Assembly: GCA_032433595.1 (NCBI GenBank) | Contig: JASWJB010000233.1 | Span: forward strand, 1-64,000 | Length of the DNA stretch: 64,000 nt | DNA from: Conoideocrella luteorostrata | Lineage: Eukaryota > Ascomycota > Sordariomycetes > Hypocreales > Clavicipitaceae | Reading direction: 5' to 3' | Part shown: positions 1 to 11,099 of the stretch, one piece after another | Layout: each line of letters begins with the position of its first letter | How positions within the stretch are numbered: the first letter of the stretch is position 1 | Translations under genes and position numbers: made by a program | The notes under the pieces: generated by a model | The model's database searches: none | The model's input: only the letters and a program-made list of their open reading frames with translations | Told to the model about the DNA's origin: nothing

Positions 1-176
1 TTTTTTTTTTGGATAAAATGTGACTGTGAATGCTAAAGCTGTACGGTGTATTACCACGCAACAATTGTTCGTATCTTGGGAACCGGTGTGGGCAGCATCA
101 CACTAGGTAAATGACGGCCGGTAGTTTGATCTGTAATACCTCAACATGTCTAACCTGCATATTTCATTGAATACAG
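1..176. other. 3' flank of the GPALPP gene
   Basis: Non-coding sequence downstream of the minus-strand GPALPP/DUF3752 gene. It starts with a run of ten T. No further gene is visible before the window edge. Confidence 0.5.
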
Positions 177-1088
177 CTACAGAAAAGATCCTTTCTGAAA
201 CCTTCCGCCGAAATTGGCACTCTTATTGATCAATTCCCTCCTTGCTTTGTCTCCAATCTTACCCCCAATCGCCATATCCTTCTCCCTATCAAATGCGCGC
301 TTACTCGGGTCGTCTTCCTCCTCTGCCGGCTTCCCTCCGGGGCCCTTCCCGTCTTTTCTCTTCTCGCTATGTTCATCAAATAGACTCTTCCCCCGTGTGG
401 ACTCTATAGATTCCGCGATGCGTCTATCCCGCTCTTCCTGTAGTTTATCTCTTGATGATGATGGGTCGTTGGTTTCGCCAGGGGCGGTTCTGCCGAGGAG
501 TGCGTCCTTTTGGCGCTTTAGTTTCTCTTCTGGAGTTTCGGTCCATATTGAAGAGAGTTCTGAGGAGGGCTTGGCAGAAGGTTTGGAGGCGAATTTTCTG
601 GCGCGCATGCGAGTTGGGTCTTTTTCGGTATAGCCGGTTGAGGTTGGTGGTGCCAGCATCCAGGAGTCGCGTTGGGTGGTGGGCTCTTCGGAGGGGAGAG
701 TTGGACCGATGGTTGGGCGGGCTGTTGAGGAGGAGGGAAGGGAAGGACCGTAGTTGTCGTCGTCGTCATCTTCTGAAGAGCTGTCATCCTCGGGAGGGGG
801 ATGAGGCATTGGCTTGGTATTTGGTAGGGAGCTGATGTTTGTGGAGGTTTTCGCGTTTGTAGAGGGCATTTCAGGTCCTACACTGGCGGTGGGAGGAGCG
901 GAGGGACCAATGTCTGAGTCTGAGTCGGATAGGTCGATCTCATCTTTGTTGCTGGGAGCTGGTGGTGATGCGTCGTGACGGGCTTGCTTTTGGGGCGGGG
1001 AATGGGGATGGCCAATGTCTTGGTTGTCGTGGGGTGTGCGCTTGCGCTTTGTGAGCTCCGAGGGCAGCCGGGGACCTATTGATGACAT
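177..1088 (-). CDS. GPALPP-motif / DUF3752 domain protein
   Basis: Conserved eukaryotic nuclear-type protein of unknown exact role. The start chosen is the ATG at 1088, giving about 303 residues that begin MSSIGPRLPSEL. The frame is open for 60 more codons upstream (to 1268), but that extension is low-complexity and lies before the family-type start. Visible signs are repeated GPxLP motifs (IGPRLP, VGPEMP, YGPSLP, IGPTLP), a long Asp/Ser/Glu acidic stretch in the first half, and a charged C-terminal DUF3752-like region with SIWTETPEEKLKRQ and DREKDMAIG followed by FGGRFQKGSFL at the end. It is intronless as read. Family members are known only as GPALPP motifs-containing protein 1-like. The assignment rests on the repeated motif and the typical C-terminus. 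Confidence 0.85.
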   Translation of the reverse strand: MSSIGPRLPSELTKRKRTPHDNQDIGHPHSPPQKQARHDASPPAPSNKDEIDLSDSDSDIGPSAPPTASVGPEMPSTNAKTSTNISSLPNTKPMPHPPPEDDSSSEDDDDDNYGPSLPSSSTARPTIGPTLPSEEPTTQRDSWMLAPPTSTGYTEKDPTRMRARKFASKPSAKPSSELSSIWTETPEEKLKRQKDALLGRTAPGETNDPSSSRDKLQEERDRRIAESIESTRGKSLFDEHSEKRKDGKGPGGKPAEEEDDPSKRAFDREKDMAIGGKIGDKARRELINKSANFGGRFQKGSFL

Positions 1089-1956
1089 GATTGAGGGCGC
1101 TGGGCAGGAACTGTGGGAGAGTTGCGAGATGTTGTCTAGTCTGGCTGTGGCGTTGACTGGATGGAATTTTGCGCCAGTACGGCGTATGTATGTACACACG
1201 ATTGATGGATGGAGCTCCGACGTCAGCGGAGTGGGTGAATGTGTGGGGTAAGCTTGACTGTCTGTCACCTGTCAGCGGGGAATAGGAGTCTATCCTGGTT
1301 TGTGCATGGAGCAAGATCAACGGATCGAACGATGCGCAAGTAGTGAAAATCACTGATTCAAATACGCAAGAGGGCAATTTAGATTGCGGTAGAACACGGA
1401 TCTACACCTTTGTTTCTGCTAATAGAGCTGAGTGCTTTTCTCGAGACCACAAGCCGTCAACACTCGCGGCCCGCTTCGAGGTTTGGCTGTGAGCCACTTA
1501 CATCACGCGCTCACATCCCCCTCATATCTGAACAGGCCACGGAGCATGTTTTCAGTACTTGGCAAGCTGATTTGCACGTGTAGCAGCCTTGTCGATAGAT
1601 ATCCGTGAGGACGTGGTCTTACATCAATGCCGAGGACTGTGCCCGCCCCCGAGAGGATTCGGCATGCGTAAATGCGTGGTGTACTCGCAGATATTGGAGC
1701 CCAGATTGCAATGGCGGTATCAGACTGCTTCATCCATGATCCTCGTGTGCGAGGCGGTTCGAAACGCGAAAAGGCGGATATAAACCTCGGCTGAGGCGTG
1801 TCTTCGTGAACCCTTCTTATGCCGCTGCGTGTCATTTCTGCATGGGGAAGAACAAGCATTTTCTGCGACTGTCGGGATGGTGTGAACGGCTTTCGGCTTT
1901 GGACTTGATGGCTGATGCCGTTGTAACCGAATATCTGGGGAAAAATACCTTTTTGA
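1089..1956. other. Intergenic region upstream of the GPALPP gene
   Basis: Contains the likely promoter of the minus-strand GPALPP gene. Short open frames on both strands here have no recognisable protein features. No TATA element or repeat stands out. Confidence 0.4.
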
Positions 1957-2256
1957 ACTGCTTCTGCTACGACACTTGTTTCCATTACTGCTACTTCTGC
2001 TACTACTGGTTCTGCTACTACTAGTTCTGCTCCTACTGGTTCTGCTACTACTGGTTCTGTTGCTGCTGGTTCTGCTGCTGCTGCTGATTCTGCCACTACT
2101 GGTTCTGTCACTACTGGTTCTGCCACTACTGGTTTTGCACTACTGGTTCTGCCACTACTGGTTCTGCTACTACTGCTTCTGCTGCTACTGCTTCTGTTGC
2201 TACTGCTTCTGTTGCTGCTGCTTCTGTTGCTGCTGCTTTTGTCACTGCTGCATCTG

Positions 2257-2288
<32 letters not shown>

Positions 2289-2404
2289 GCCTCTGTTGCT
2301 TCTGCTACAATTGCTGCTTCAGTTACGGCTGCTTCAGCTACTATTGCTGCTACTACCGCTCGGATGTCGCTTCTAATGCTAACACAGCTTCAACAGTGCC
2401 GATA
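1957..2404 (+). pseudogene. Ser/Ala/Thr-rich repeat tract, probable relic of a mucin-like gene
   Basis: A minisatellite of 15-nt units of the type TCTGCTACTACTGGT encodes Ser-Ala-Thr-Thr-Gly repeats when read from about 1996. Near 2140 the unit loses one nucleotide (GCACTACTGGT in place of GCCACTACTGGT). The Ser/Ala/Thr-rich reading then continues in another frame until a TAA near 2402. A run of TCT codons lies at about 2261-2287. Repeats of this kind are typical of O-glycosylated fungal cell-wall proteins, but no signal peptide or anchor could be joined to it, so this may be a decayed gene or just an expanded satellite. The minus-strand frame across it reads Glu-Pro-Val-Val-Ala repeats and ends in unremarkable sequence. 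Confidence 0.45.
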
Positions 2405-4346
2405 ACAAGTACTACTGCTACTACATCCCAGACTGAAAAATTCTACAGAGAACGAATCTATCTGACACATGCTGGTTACGGGCATGAAGGCTCAACTATG
2501 CTGCTGCCACACGAACTGGCAATTGAAACACAGACGCTGTGGATCAAGTGTCGTCCATACACGCAATTGAAGCACAATATGTGGATTAAGCGGGGTTAGA
2601 CTGCAGATTAGCTTATCCCAATTTGGTGAAAATGCCGCACAGTAATGAGGTATCGTTGGCATCTGAAAACACCAACAAGTTCAGACAGCTTTGTGGAACT
2701 TGAGAAACGAGAATGTCCTGTGGCTCATGCACCTTATCGCGGGCGACTGGTGGCGCCAAGTCAAACGTACTTGACGCAGGCTGTATATCTAATGACGGTC
2801 AGACAGTGGAAGGATGGAGATACACAATAATGAAGAACGGTCGAGTCCTTCTCACGTTCTACCGCAATCCATCCAGCCGGCGGCACTTCCCCAACTTGGT
2901 TTCGAAACTTTTGGTGCTGTGTAGATAACCATCACGGCGGAGGGAGGCACGCTTCTCTGCGATTCGTCCGTCTCATACATCCGAAGGGCATTTCCGACAG
3001 GCCCCCTGGCCTGAGTTTAGAGCTCAGTCGTATGATACTGAGCGACTAGGTCGCATCCGGTATCCGGCAACTTTAGTTCCCGCGATCTCCAAAACTGCCA
3101 ACTCAAATGCATAAGCAGGCGGTCTGCTAGTAATTCATCGCTCGGGCTTTAAGGTTTCGGACGTTTTTTTTTTTTCGCTAAGGAAATGCTGGATATTGCA
3201 GTGTTCATGGTCTGGATGCTAATGTCAAGTCAAGAGCTAGAATTGTGGAACCCTGGAGCTCTCTATGTGCCATTTGAAACTTGGATGTTAGAGCCGCCAC
3301 TATGTCCTGAAACCTGGGCCTATGAATAGAGGCTCGTCATTCCCTCTTGCTCTTAGTTCAAACGCAGTGAAACGAAAAACACCACTATCACTCCTCGTAT
3401 GGGCGGGTCGGAATGCGCTTTCCGTCTTGCTCGCTTAACCGACTCTTGTGTGCGTGAGATTGGCCACCTCTCCTGCCGCAAGAATATGCGAAGATGCGAA
3501 CACTTAATGGGCATGAGGAGTTGTTTCATGAAATAAAAATTAATCGTCGTATAGCATATTGTATGTGGCACGCGATACCAATGGGCTCATGACTACTGAT
3601 TCGTCCGCAGGTGAGCTGCTACATCTCGCATGGCCTCATCTCATGGCGGTTGTGGAGTTCAATTTGCAATATAAGCGATATTATGACCCCGGATGACAGC
3701 CATTTTAAAAATTTCTGATCACAAGATAGTGGAAACAGCAGTATGGAGGTTGAGGCAATATAACTGATACTTATCCGCTCGCAGACTGCTGGAAGATGAT
3801 CCACCTCGATGATTATCTACCATATCCCAAGATCGCGGGAACTAGATCCCCGGATTACGCATGGATTAGCACGTCTCAGTTATGGGCCCCGGAAGTAGGA
3901 GATCAATCTTAATCCCGTAGCACAGTTCTATTCCGTTATTGGCTGCGGGCGGTAGTGGACGTTGAGGCTTCTCCCCCGTCTCTACCCGAAAAGGTCAGGC
4001 TGACGAATGAGCTGTGCGCTCAAGTGAGAAAGTGAAACACTAATCTGGCATTCGCTGGACCCTGTGTAGCCTAGCTGAAAGTGATAAGTCTTGTTTTGTT
4101 AAACCGGACTTGATAAGTAAAGGTATGTCCTCTGATTATTCTTGGCGAGCCCCCCCCAGAGCCAACTTCACGGCACATATACCGAGCCAGCGAATTGAGC
4201 CTCGTACGGTCCGTCGCAGGTCGACGTGTCTCGCTCCTCAGCGTTTATTTTCTTATTTGTTTTAATACTTTTAATGACGTTAATTCGCGTTTCGCTTCTC
4301 TAGTATAGCTTACAGGCGTCGTCGTGTCGTCTGCTTTACACCTGCA
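2405..4346. other. Intergenic region and promoter of the large repeat protein
   Basis: About 1.9 kb without a convincing gene. Short open frames have no domain-like sequence. The last 300 bases are pyrimidine-rich and are presumably the 5' flank and leader of the gene starting at 4347. Confidence 0.4.
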
Positions 4347-7300
4347 ATGGCTGGGACTTTGCACTGTCGATGGCTCCGTGCCGTGCTTCCTTTCTTTGTT
4401 CTTCTGTCTATGGTGTTTTCGGCCCTAGTAGAGGGGAGTGCTGGGTTTCATTTATTTGATGATGTCGAGAATACGTCAGTGTCCGCTGGTCCCTCAGACA
4501 CGGTGTCTGAGGACACATTAGGGGCCATTCTGGGGGACAACCACATCCGACGCAGCTACATGGCACTCGTCAGCATGCTTAGCGACACATCGAGAGAAGC
4601 TGCGAAGAAATATGGCGTTTCAGAGCTGAACATGCTGTCCAACGATCTCGACACGCATATCCAGAGCGTGAATATCAACACGGACGAGCCATACCGACTA
4701 GATCTGAAGAGGGATGTCGCTAATGGAGACGAGGATTTGAACAAGAGAGAAGGGCTACTCGGAGGATTGTTTTCGGGACTCCTAGGAGGCAAGGACAACA
4801 AAAAAGGGGCAAAGAATCCAGGGTCAAACTCAGACACCAACGCCAACACCAACGCCAACACCAACGCCAACACCAACACCAACACAAACACAAACACCAA
4901 CGCAAACACAAACACAAATACAAACACAGATGTAAACACTCTTCTTGACAGCCTGAACGCGACGACTGCAGGGATGGACGGTGGTACTAGTAGTACCAAG
5001 GCCCTCGGCGGAGGACTTCTTGGCGGCATCGTTGGAAACCTCTTTGGCGGCGGGAAGGGCGGCGGCGGTAACGGTGGCGGAGCGGGAGGAGGAGGAGGAG
5101 GTCTCGTTGGTGGTCTCTTCTCCAACGTCGCTGGCGATCTCATCGGCAAGGTCTTCAGTTCCGCCGGTGGCACTCTTGCTGGTGCGGGCTTCTTTGGTGG
5201 CGTAGGTGCCGGAGAAGGGATCAGCCAAGGGTTGAACTTGGCGTCGGCTCCTCAGTCGAAGACCTCAGGAGAGACAGTTGCGCAAGAAAATGGGATGAAG
5301 AATTCAGGATTTAATCCAGTGATCCAGAACGCGGCCATGGGACTCACAGCAACGGCCGTCAAAGCTGCTATGGGCAGCAACCTCTTTCAGCTGCCGCCAA
5401 TCGCTGCCCTTGCCGCGTCGCTTGGAAACGGAATTGGAAGCGCGGGGGCCATGAGTCTCGGTTTGACGAACAAAAATCTTGCGCCGTCGCTGAATGGAAC
5501 CGGCATAGAGGCAGCTGCTGGGAGCTTGGGTTTCGGAGCAACGAGGGCACTCACGGCGAACTTGAACACATCTCAGGGGTTGACGTCGTTCCTCCCACCC
5601 ATTGACTTTGGAGCGGCAGCGAAATCAGTGGGAAATGCTGTTGGATCAGGTGCTGCAGTTGGTCTTCGCCTTACAAACACGACTGCTGAACCTCCACCAC
5701 CGGCGTCTCAGTCTGATATCCCTGGTATTGCTGGCACGTTTGCCTTCGGCTTAAGCAGGAGCCTTACTGGCTCCATAGACACAAATAGTATCGGAGGCCT
5801 TATTCCTGCTAACCTTGACGTTGGCGGTGCTGCTCTCAGTGTAGGAACTGGCCTGGGCTCTGGTGCTGCGAAGGGACTAAAATTTGCGTCTCAGGATAAG
5901 AATCTTACGCCTCCGCCGCCGACGTCTCCTTCGGATATTCCTGGTATCGCGGGAACACTCGCCTTCGGACTCAGTAACTCCTTCACAGATAATATTAATA
6001 TTAGCGCTCAATCCTTAGGGTCCATGCTGCCACCCATTGACGTTGGAGCGGCAGCGAAATCAGTGGGAAATGCTGTCGGATCAGGTGCTGCAGTCGGTCT
6101 TCGTCTTACAAACACGACCGCTGAACCCCCACCACCGGCGTCTCAGTCTGATATCCCTGGTATTGCTGGCACGCTTGCCTTCGGCTTAAGCAGGAGCCTT
6201 ACTGGCTCCATAGACACAAATAGTATCGGAGGCCTTATTCCTGCTAACCTTGACGTTGGCGGTGCTGCTCTCAGTGTAGGAACTGGCCTCGGTTCTGGTG
6301 CTGCGAAGGGGTTAAAATTTGCATCTCAGGACAAGAATCTTACGCCTCCACCACCGACGTCTCCTTCGGATATTCCTGGTATCGCGGGAACCCTTGCTTT
6401 CGGGCTCAGTAACTCCTTCACAGATAATATTAATATTAGCGCTCAATCCTTAGGGTCCATGCTGCCACCCATTGACTTTGGAGCGGCAGCCTTGAATGTT
6501 GGCAATGGGGTGGGAAGAGGCGCTGCTTTGGGCTTACACCTCAGCAATAACACCGACATTGGGCCACCTCCTCTGGCATCTCAAAGAGATATCCCCGGTC
6601 TTGCAGGCACACTTGCATTCGGACTAAGCAGGAGTCTTACCGACTCTTTGAATGCAAGCAACGTTGCTGGCTTGGTTCCTCAAAACCTTGATATCGGTGG
6701 CGCTGCTCTCAGCGTAGGAACTGGTCTGGGTTCTGGAGCAGCGAAGGGGCTAAAATTAGTATCTCAGGATAAGAATCTTACTCCTCCGCCGGTGAAATCC
6801 TCCTCAGATATTCCCGGTATCGCGGGAAGTCTTGCTTTTGGGCTTAGCAATTCGTTCACGGACAATATCAACGTTAGCGCCCAAAGTCTGGGTTCTATGC
6901 TACCCCCTATTGACTTCAAATCGGCCGCCTTAAATATCGGTAATGGAGTCGGATCTGGCGCTGCCCTGGGTATTGGGCTTACCAAGAACGATACGAGTGG
7001 TTTTGGCACGCCGGCACCACCCGGCCCACCGTCATTGTCGGATATTCCTAACCTGGCGGGAACCCTTGCGTTCGGACTTAGCAAAAGTCTCACACAGTCG
7101 GTCAATACAAGCAATGTCGGGGTAGGAAGCATCCTCCCTGCCAACTTTGACATTGGTGGTGCTGTTCTTGGTGCAGGTCGTGGGTTGGGTGCCGGGGCCA
7201 GCAGCGGTTTACGTTTGTCCAGCAATAAGGACTTGGCGCCGCCGCCACTGAAGTCCTCGTCAGATATTCCTGGTCTGGCGGAGACATTCACCTTTGGACT

Positions 7301-9392
7301 TAGTAACTCCTTTACGGATAAGATCAACCTTAGCTCACAAGCACAGAATCTGGGTGCCATGCTGCCTCCCATCGATCTTGGTGCTACTGTACTCAATGTC
7401 GGTGCTGGAATCGGAGGCGGTGCTGCCAAGGGCCTGGGTCTATCTGCTAAGAGCATTGCTCCAACCTTGCCAACGTCTCTCAAAGATGTGCCGCAGATTG
7501 CCGGAAGCTTTGCGTTCGGGCTAAGCGACGCACTGACAGGAAATCTCAACACGACTGATCTTCTGAGCAGGTTCAGCGGTGGAGCCCAGGGGCTCTTCGC
7601 TGGAGGCATAGAGGGACTGGTATCCAAATACGGCGCGGCGGCGGCTTCAGGATTAGGCAAAGGGTTAGGAGGAGGCGCCAGCGTCGGTCTTGGACTCCAG
7701 CCGGAGCGAGAGCCGCAGCCGTTGCGGCCCATCGCAGCCGGCGGCCTAGATGTTGGAGGCCTTACTGAAAACTTTGCAGAGGGTCTTTCGTCACGCTTCC
7801 TTGCTAATGATACTGTGGGCAAGGCCCTCAAGAGTTTTGCTGGTGGCAATGGTACGGGAGGAGGGCTCATGGGACTGGCAGCCAAGATCAATATCCCGCG
7901 CATCGCCAACGGCTTTACGAGAGGTCTCATTACTGGGGCCGGCGACGGCGTACAAGCAATAGGCGGAATCAATGCCGTCATAAACGGCACTTCGACGGCT
8001 CCCACTGCACCCATTCCCGACACTAAGATCGAGTTTGATGATTCAGCTGGCGGCGCAGCCATCGGTTTCGGTCAAGGTCTCGGAAGCTCTGGTGTTGTTA
8101 CGCTGCAGAAGCTACTTCAACGAGGCATCAACCTGGGTCCTTTGTTTGGCTCAGGGTCCAACTCTAGTAAGACACGGCGAGATGTTGAAGAAGGAGAAGG
8201 AGAAGTGCCGACAAAGGCTCTCGCACTCATCGGCCGCCAGGATGCTGCACCGGCCGCTCCTGTGGGTGTGAACTTGTCCAAATTTGTCAACGCAGATGCA
8301 ATCTCTGTTGTGGCTCAAAAGGGCGTCGATGTGCTCACCTGCGATGGCGTTGCAGGCCTTTTTCTCATCAGCGGTGGACTGCAGAAGAGCGGAACGTTTT
8401 CAGTCGGCGGCATGGACGGCGGTGACAATACGAAAAATGCCATTAAAGGACTCATCCCAAAGGGAACAATTCGGGTCGTGTCGCAGGGAAGCACATTTGA
8501 CATTGACGGCCAGACACTGGCTGACAATCTTGGCGCCTCGGGACTTGGAATGTTCAATGCGCTGACTATCAACGGCTCGCCTTTCGCAAGATATACGGCG
8601 TTTTTGGTTCTCCATAGTAAGTTCAATGATTTGACTCATGCTGCTCGATGCCCGTAGCTTTCTGTGGTCGTCCTAACATGATTCGCAGTCGGCGGCGCTG
8701 TCTTGGGTCTGTTCATCTCCTGGCCACTCGTCTTGACTTTCACCAGTCTACGCAATATGCTCATACACCTGCGCATGCCTGACGTGTTGCCGACATGGAC
8801 CCCTAAGGTCAGCAGGATCCTCATGATGTTTGTCGTCCCCCCATCCCTGATCTTCATTCTGGTATTTGGCATCTTGGCCGGCGCTGCAGCAGGGCATTTC
8901 AGAACAGCCCATGGGGTAAGTCCAGTATACATATATATATATCTCAACTCCACGGTACTGTTTGCTGACGTTCCCGTGTCGCAGATACTCAGTCTCATTA
9001 CCACGCTAGTTGCCATTGCTGCCGTTGTGCTCTACTTCTTCGCCAAACCGGCTGAGCTTACCCCCGGCCAACCCATATCGAAGAAAATCAAGTTGACGCG
9101 TGCGACGATGGCTTCTAACTCCACGAACCAGCTGCTACTGGCACTTCTAGTACCTACAGCCATCACGGGCTTCGCGGACCTAAGTAGCGTGACGCTGTGT
9201 CTCACCCGCTCGGTGGTGTCGTTTGAGACGGCAGTGGCGCTGGGGGTCGGTCTCGCCTCTGTCTTTGTCCTCGCTCAATATGTGAGCGCGGCAGAGCTGA
9301 TTCTCGTCTTCTTGGCGAATAGAAAGGCGAAGAAAGGCAGCCCAGAGGCGGTGCGAGACAAGATACGGCGAGTGGAGCCTACAGACCCGTAG
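4347..9392 (+). CDS. Large secretory-pathway membrane protein with tandem 145-residue modules
   Basis: Not recognised as a named family. The model joins 4347-8616, 8689-8915 and 8985-9392, giving 1634 residues. Intron 1 has GTAAGT, a CTAAC branch site and CAG; the second intron (69 nt) is in frame. Order: a hydrophobic signal sequence (about 1-31), an Asn/Thr repeat encoded at 4836-4935, Gly-rich linkers, then alternating modules. Each module has a PPIDFGAAA-type opening, a SDIPGIAGTLAFGLS core and Pro-rich spacers. Paired modules recur every 435-462 bp from about 5600 to 7500, and two adjacent copies are nearly identical. The C-terminal 230 residues contain four or five hydrophobic segments, the first being LHIGGAVLGLFISWPL, which loosely recalls cytochrome b561-like cores. 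A surface or wall-anchored role is inference. The protein may be an adhesin-like or structural membrane protein. Confidence 0.8.
4836..4935 (+). repeat. Coding Asn/Thr hexanucleotide repeat
   Basis: Imperfect units of the AACACC/AACGCC type encode alternating Asn-Thr and Asn-Ala residues near the N-terminus of the large membrane protein. The length is always a multiple of three, so slippage here would change protein length without breaking the frame. Confidence 0.9.
5601..7370 (+). repeat. Tandem module repeat, about 435 bp per unit, inside the large membrane protein
   Basis: Equivalent points (the ATT of PPID) lie at about 5601, 6036, 6471, 6909 and 7371, giving spacings of 435, 435, 438 and 462 bp. 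Units one and two are almost identical at DNA level, including silent positions, while later units have drifted. This points to recent duplication or gene conversion within the gene. Confidence 0.9.
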
Positions 9393-11099
9393 GAGCCGTC
9401 GTGATTGTACTCTGTACGGATTACACGATGTATACATGGATAATTTTGTAGATTTGGTGGAGGTTTACATGCTCCTGGGTGGCGCAGTATGTTCAAAATT
9501 AATGGTTCACAAAGAATTCACAATCTTTCTCGTCCAAAGCTGCGCGTCGTGAATTCGTGTGTGCTACTTATTAGTTTATCCCGTGTATTGTGAAAAACGG
9601 GACGTTCTTTGCGACTTCTTGCCAGCGCTGGAGGCGTTGGCAAGCAGGAAAAAAACAAAGTGAACAAACAGGGCTGTGCTGTGGACCGTCGCCATCAGCC
9701 ACGGAGCAAAGTTTCAGTCGGTTACCCTCATTGCAGGCTCCTTTCTCATTCTACTTCTTTCCTTTGACACCTTGCGTATCCGTCGACTGTGACTGTGAAC
9801 TGGGGCAGCTTCACTTTATCGTTTCCCCCGGTGGGCGGATATTATCGCAAGACAGGCGATGACAATAGCTAAGGAAAATTTACTTTCATGAGGATTTTCC
9901 GTGCCATGCATACTTAAGTAGTTAGGTCAGTGGACAAGTTTCCGTGACTGCAGCGAAGTATTGGAAAGGAGGGAGATTCCGGATCGGAAATCAGTGCTCC
10001 CTCGCTTGATCTGGCGCTTGGGTAGGTAGTTAACTACGGAGCATAACGCACTCCATTTGTAGTCTAGGAGGCGCTATTCGCCCTTCTGGGTTGGGCGCTA
10101 CCCTTATCGGGCAAGGCGTTGTCGCCGCTATTCGCTCACTCCATAGCAATGCCCCACCCCTCTTTGTCCTGAAGCTTAAATTAGTTCAACCTCCTGCGAC
10201 GACCGGTGATTGGTCCCAGGGACAAATGTCACAGGTTATGATATACAATAATTGCTACGCAATGAGAGCATGTTCTTTCTGTATTGACAATAAATCTAGT
10301 CGCAGATCTATGTTTGGCAGTACCGTTAGGGCGTCGCAGTCTGAGCGACGGGGATGTCCCAGTGGATGATGGATTTTCAGGTCGTAATCCGGGGATTATT
10401 TGGATGGATCAGCAGAGTAAGGTAAATGATGGTAGCTTGTTGAGAGTTGTCTAGCTATCCAGTCTAAAGAGTGAATTTTGGGGATGCATATGATATAGTA
10501 CGTGGTTCACCGTTGGTTCACTGAACGCGCAGTGCCCGTAAGAGTTATCTAAGTTTCCAACCCTTCCGTTCTACGTAATTTGAGATGTCCGCGTAGTTCC
10601 TCTTCTAAATTCATCGTAGTAGTAGTAATATGAGCTAATATTTATATTGTGTGGGCGGAATAGATCCTCTAGGGTGACAGGATTAATTCACGTGAGTTGT
10701 GGACTTGACCAATTTGGTCAGAAGGAACACCTTAGCTATAAGTAGTGCGATTATGCCCTTCACAGGAGAGACAGGAAGGCAGTCAAGAATTTACGAAGTT
10801 TTCGCCCGGAAGTTTTATTGAGTGTGTTGTGTGCATTATGTCCCTACCTACCTATGATGTTGATTTGAAGTGCGCAGCAACTCGATAACCGACGAACAAG
10901 CTGTTAGACCATTTGATCTCGGCAAGAGAAAGGTCCCTACGAATTACTCAAGGTCTCTGCGAGAACCTTTCACGAAGTGTGCGGAGCGTTGCTGGTTGAG
11001 TGTCAAACTCCAGCATACGTGAGTTTTGGGTGTGCATTTTGGGTCGACAAAATATAATTACATGTAATTACAGTCCTCGCTATCTTTCAATTAAAAACT
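9393..11099. other. Intergenic region, no gene recognised
   Basis: About 1.7 kb between the large membrane protein and the minus-strand paralogue. Open frames at 9590-9862 and 10091-10369 lack recognisable motifs. No repeat or LTR of the two families described here was found. Confidence 0.4.

Noticed and set aside
1503..2126. 207-codon minus-strand frame with Glu-Pro-Val-Val-Ala repeats
   Set aside because: It is the antisense reading of the Ser/Ala/Thr satellite; the rest of the frame has no protein-like features.
6764..8062. 432-codon minus-strand frame
   Set aside because: Antisense shadow of the Gly/Ala-rich modules of the large membrane protein.
10091..10369. 92-codon plus-strand frame
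   Set aside because: No recognisable features and no supporting context.
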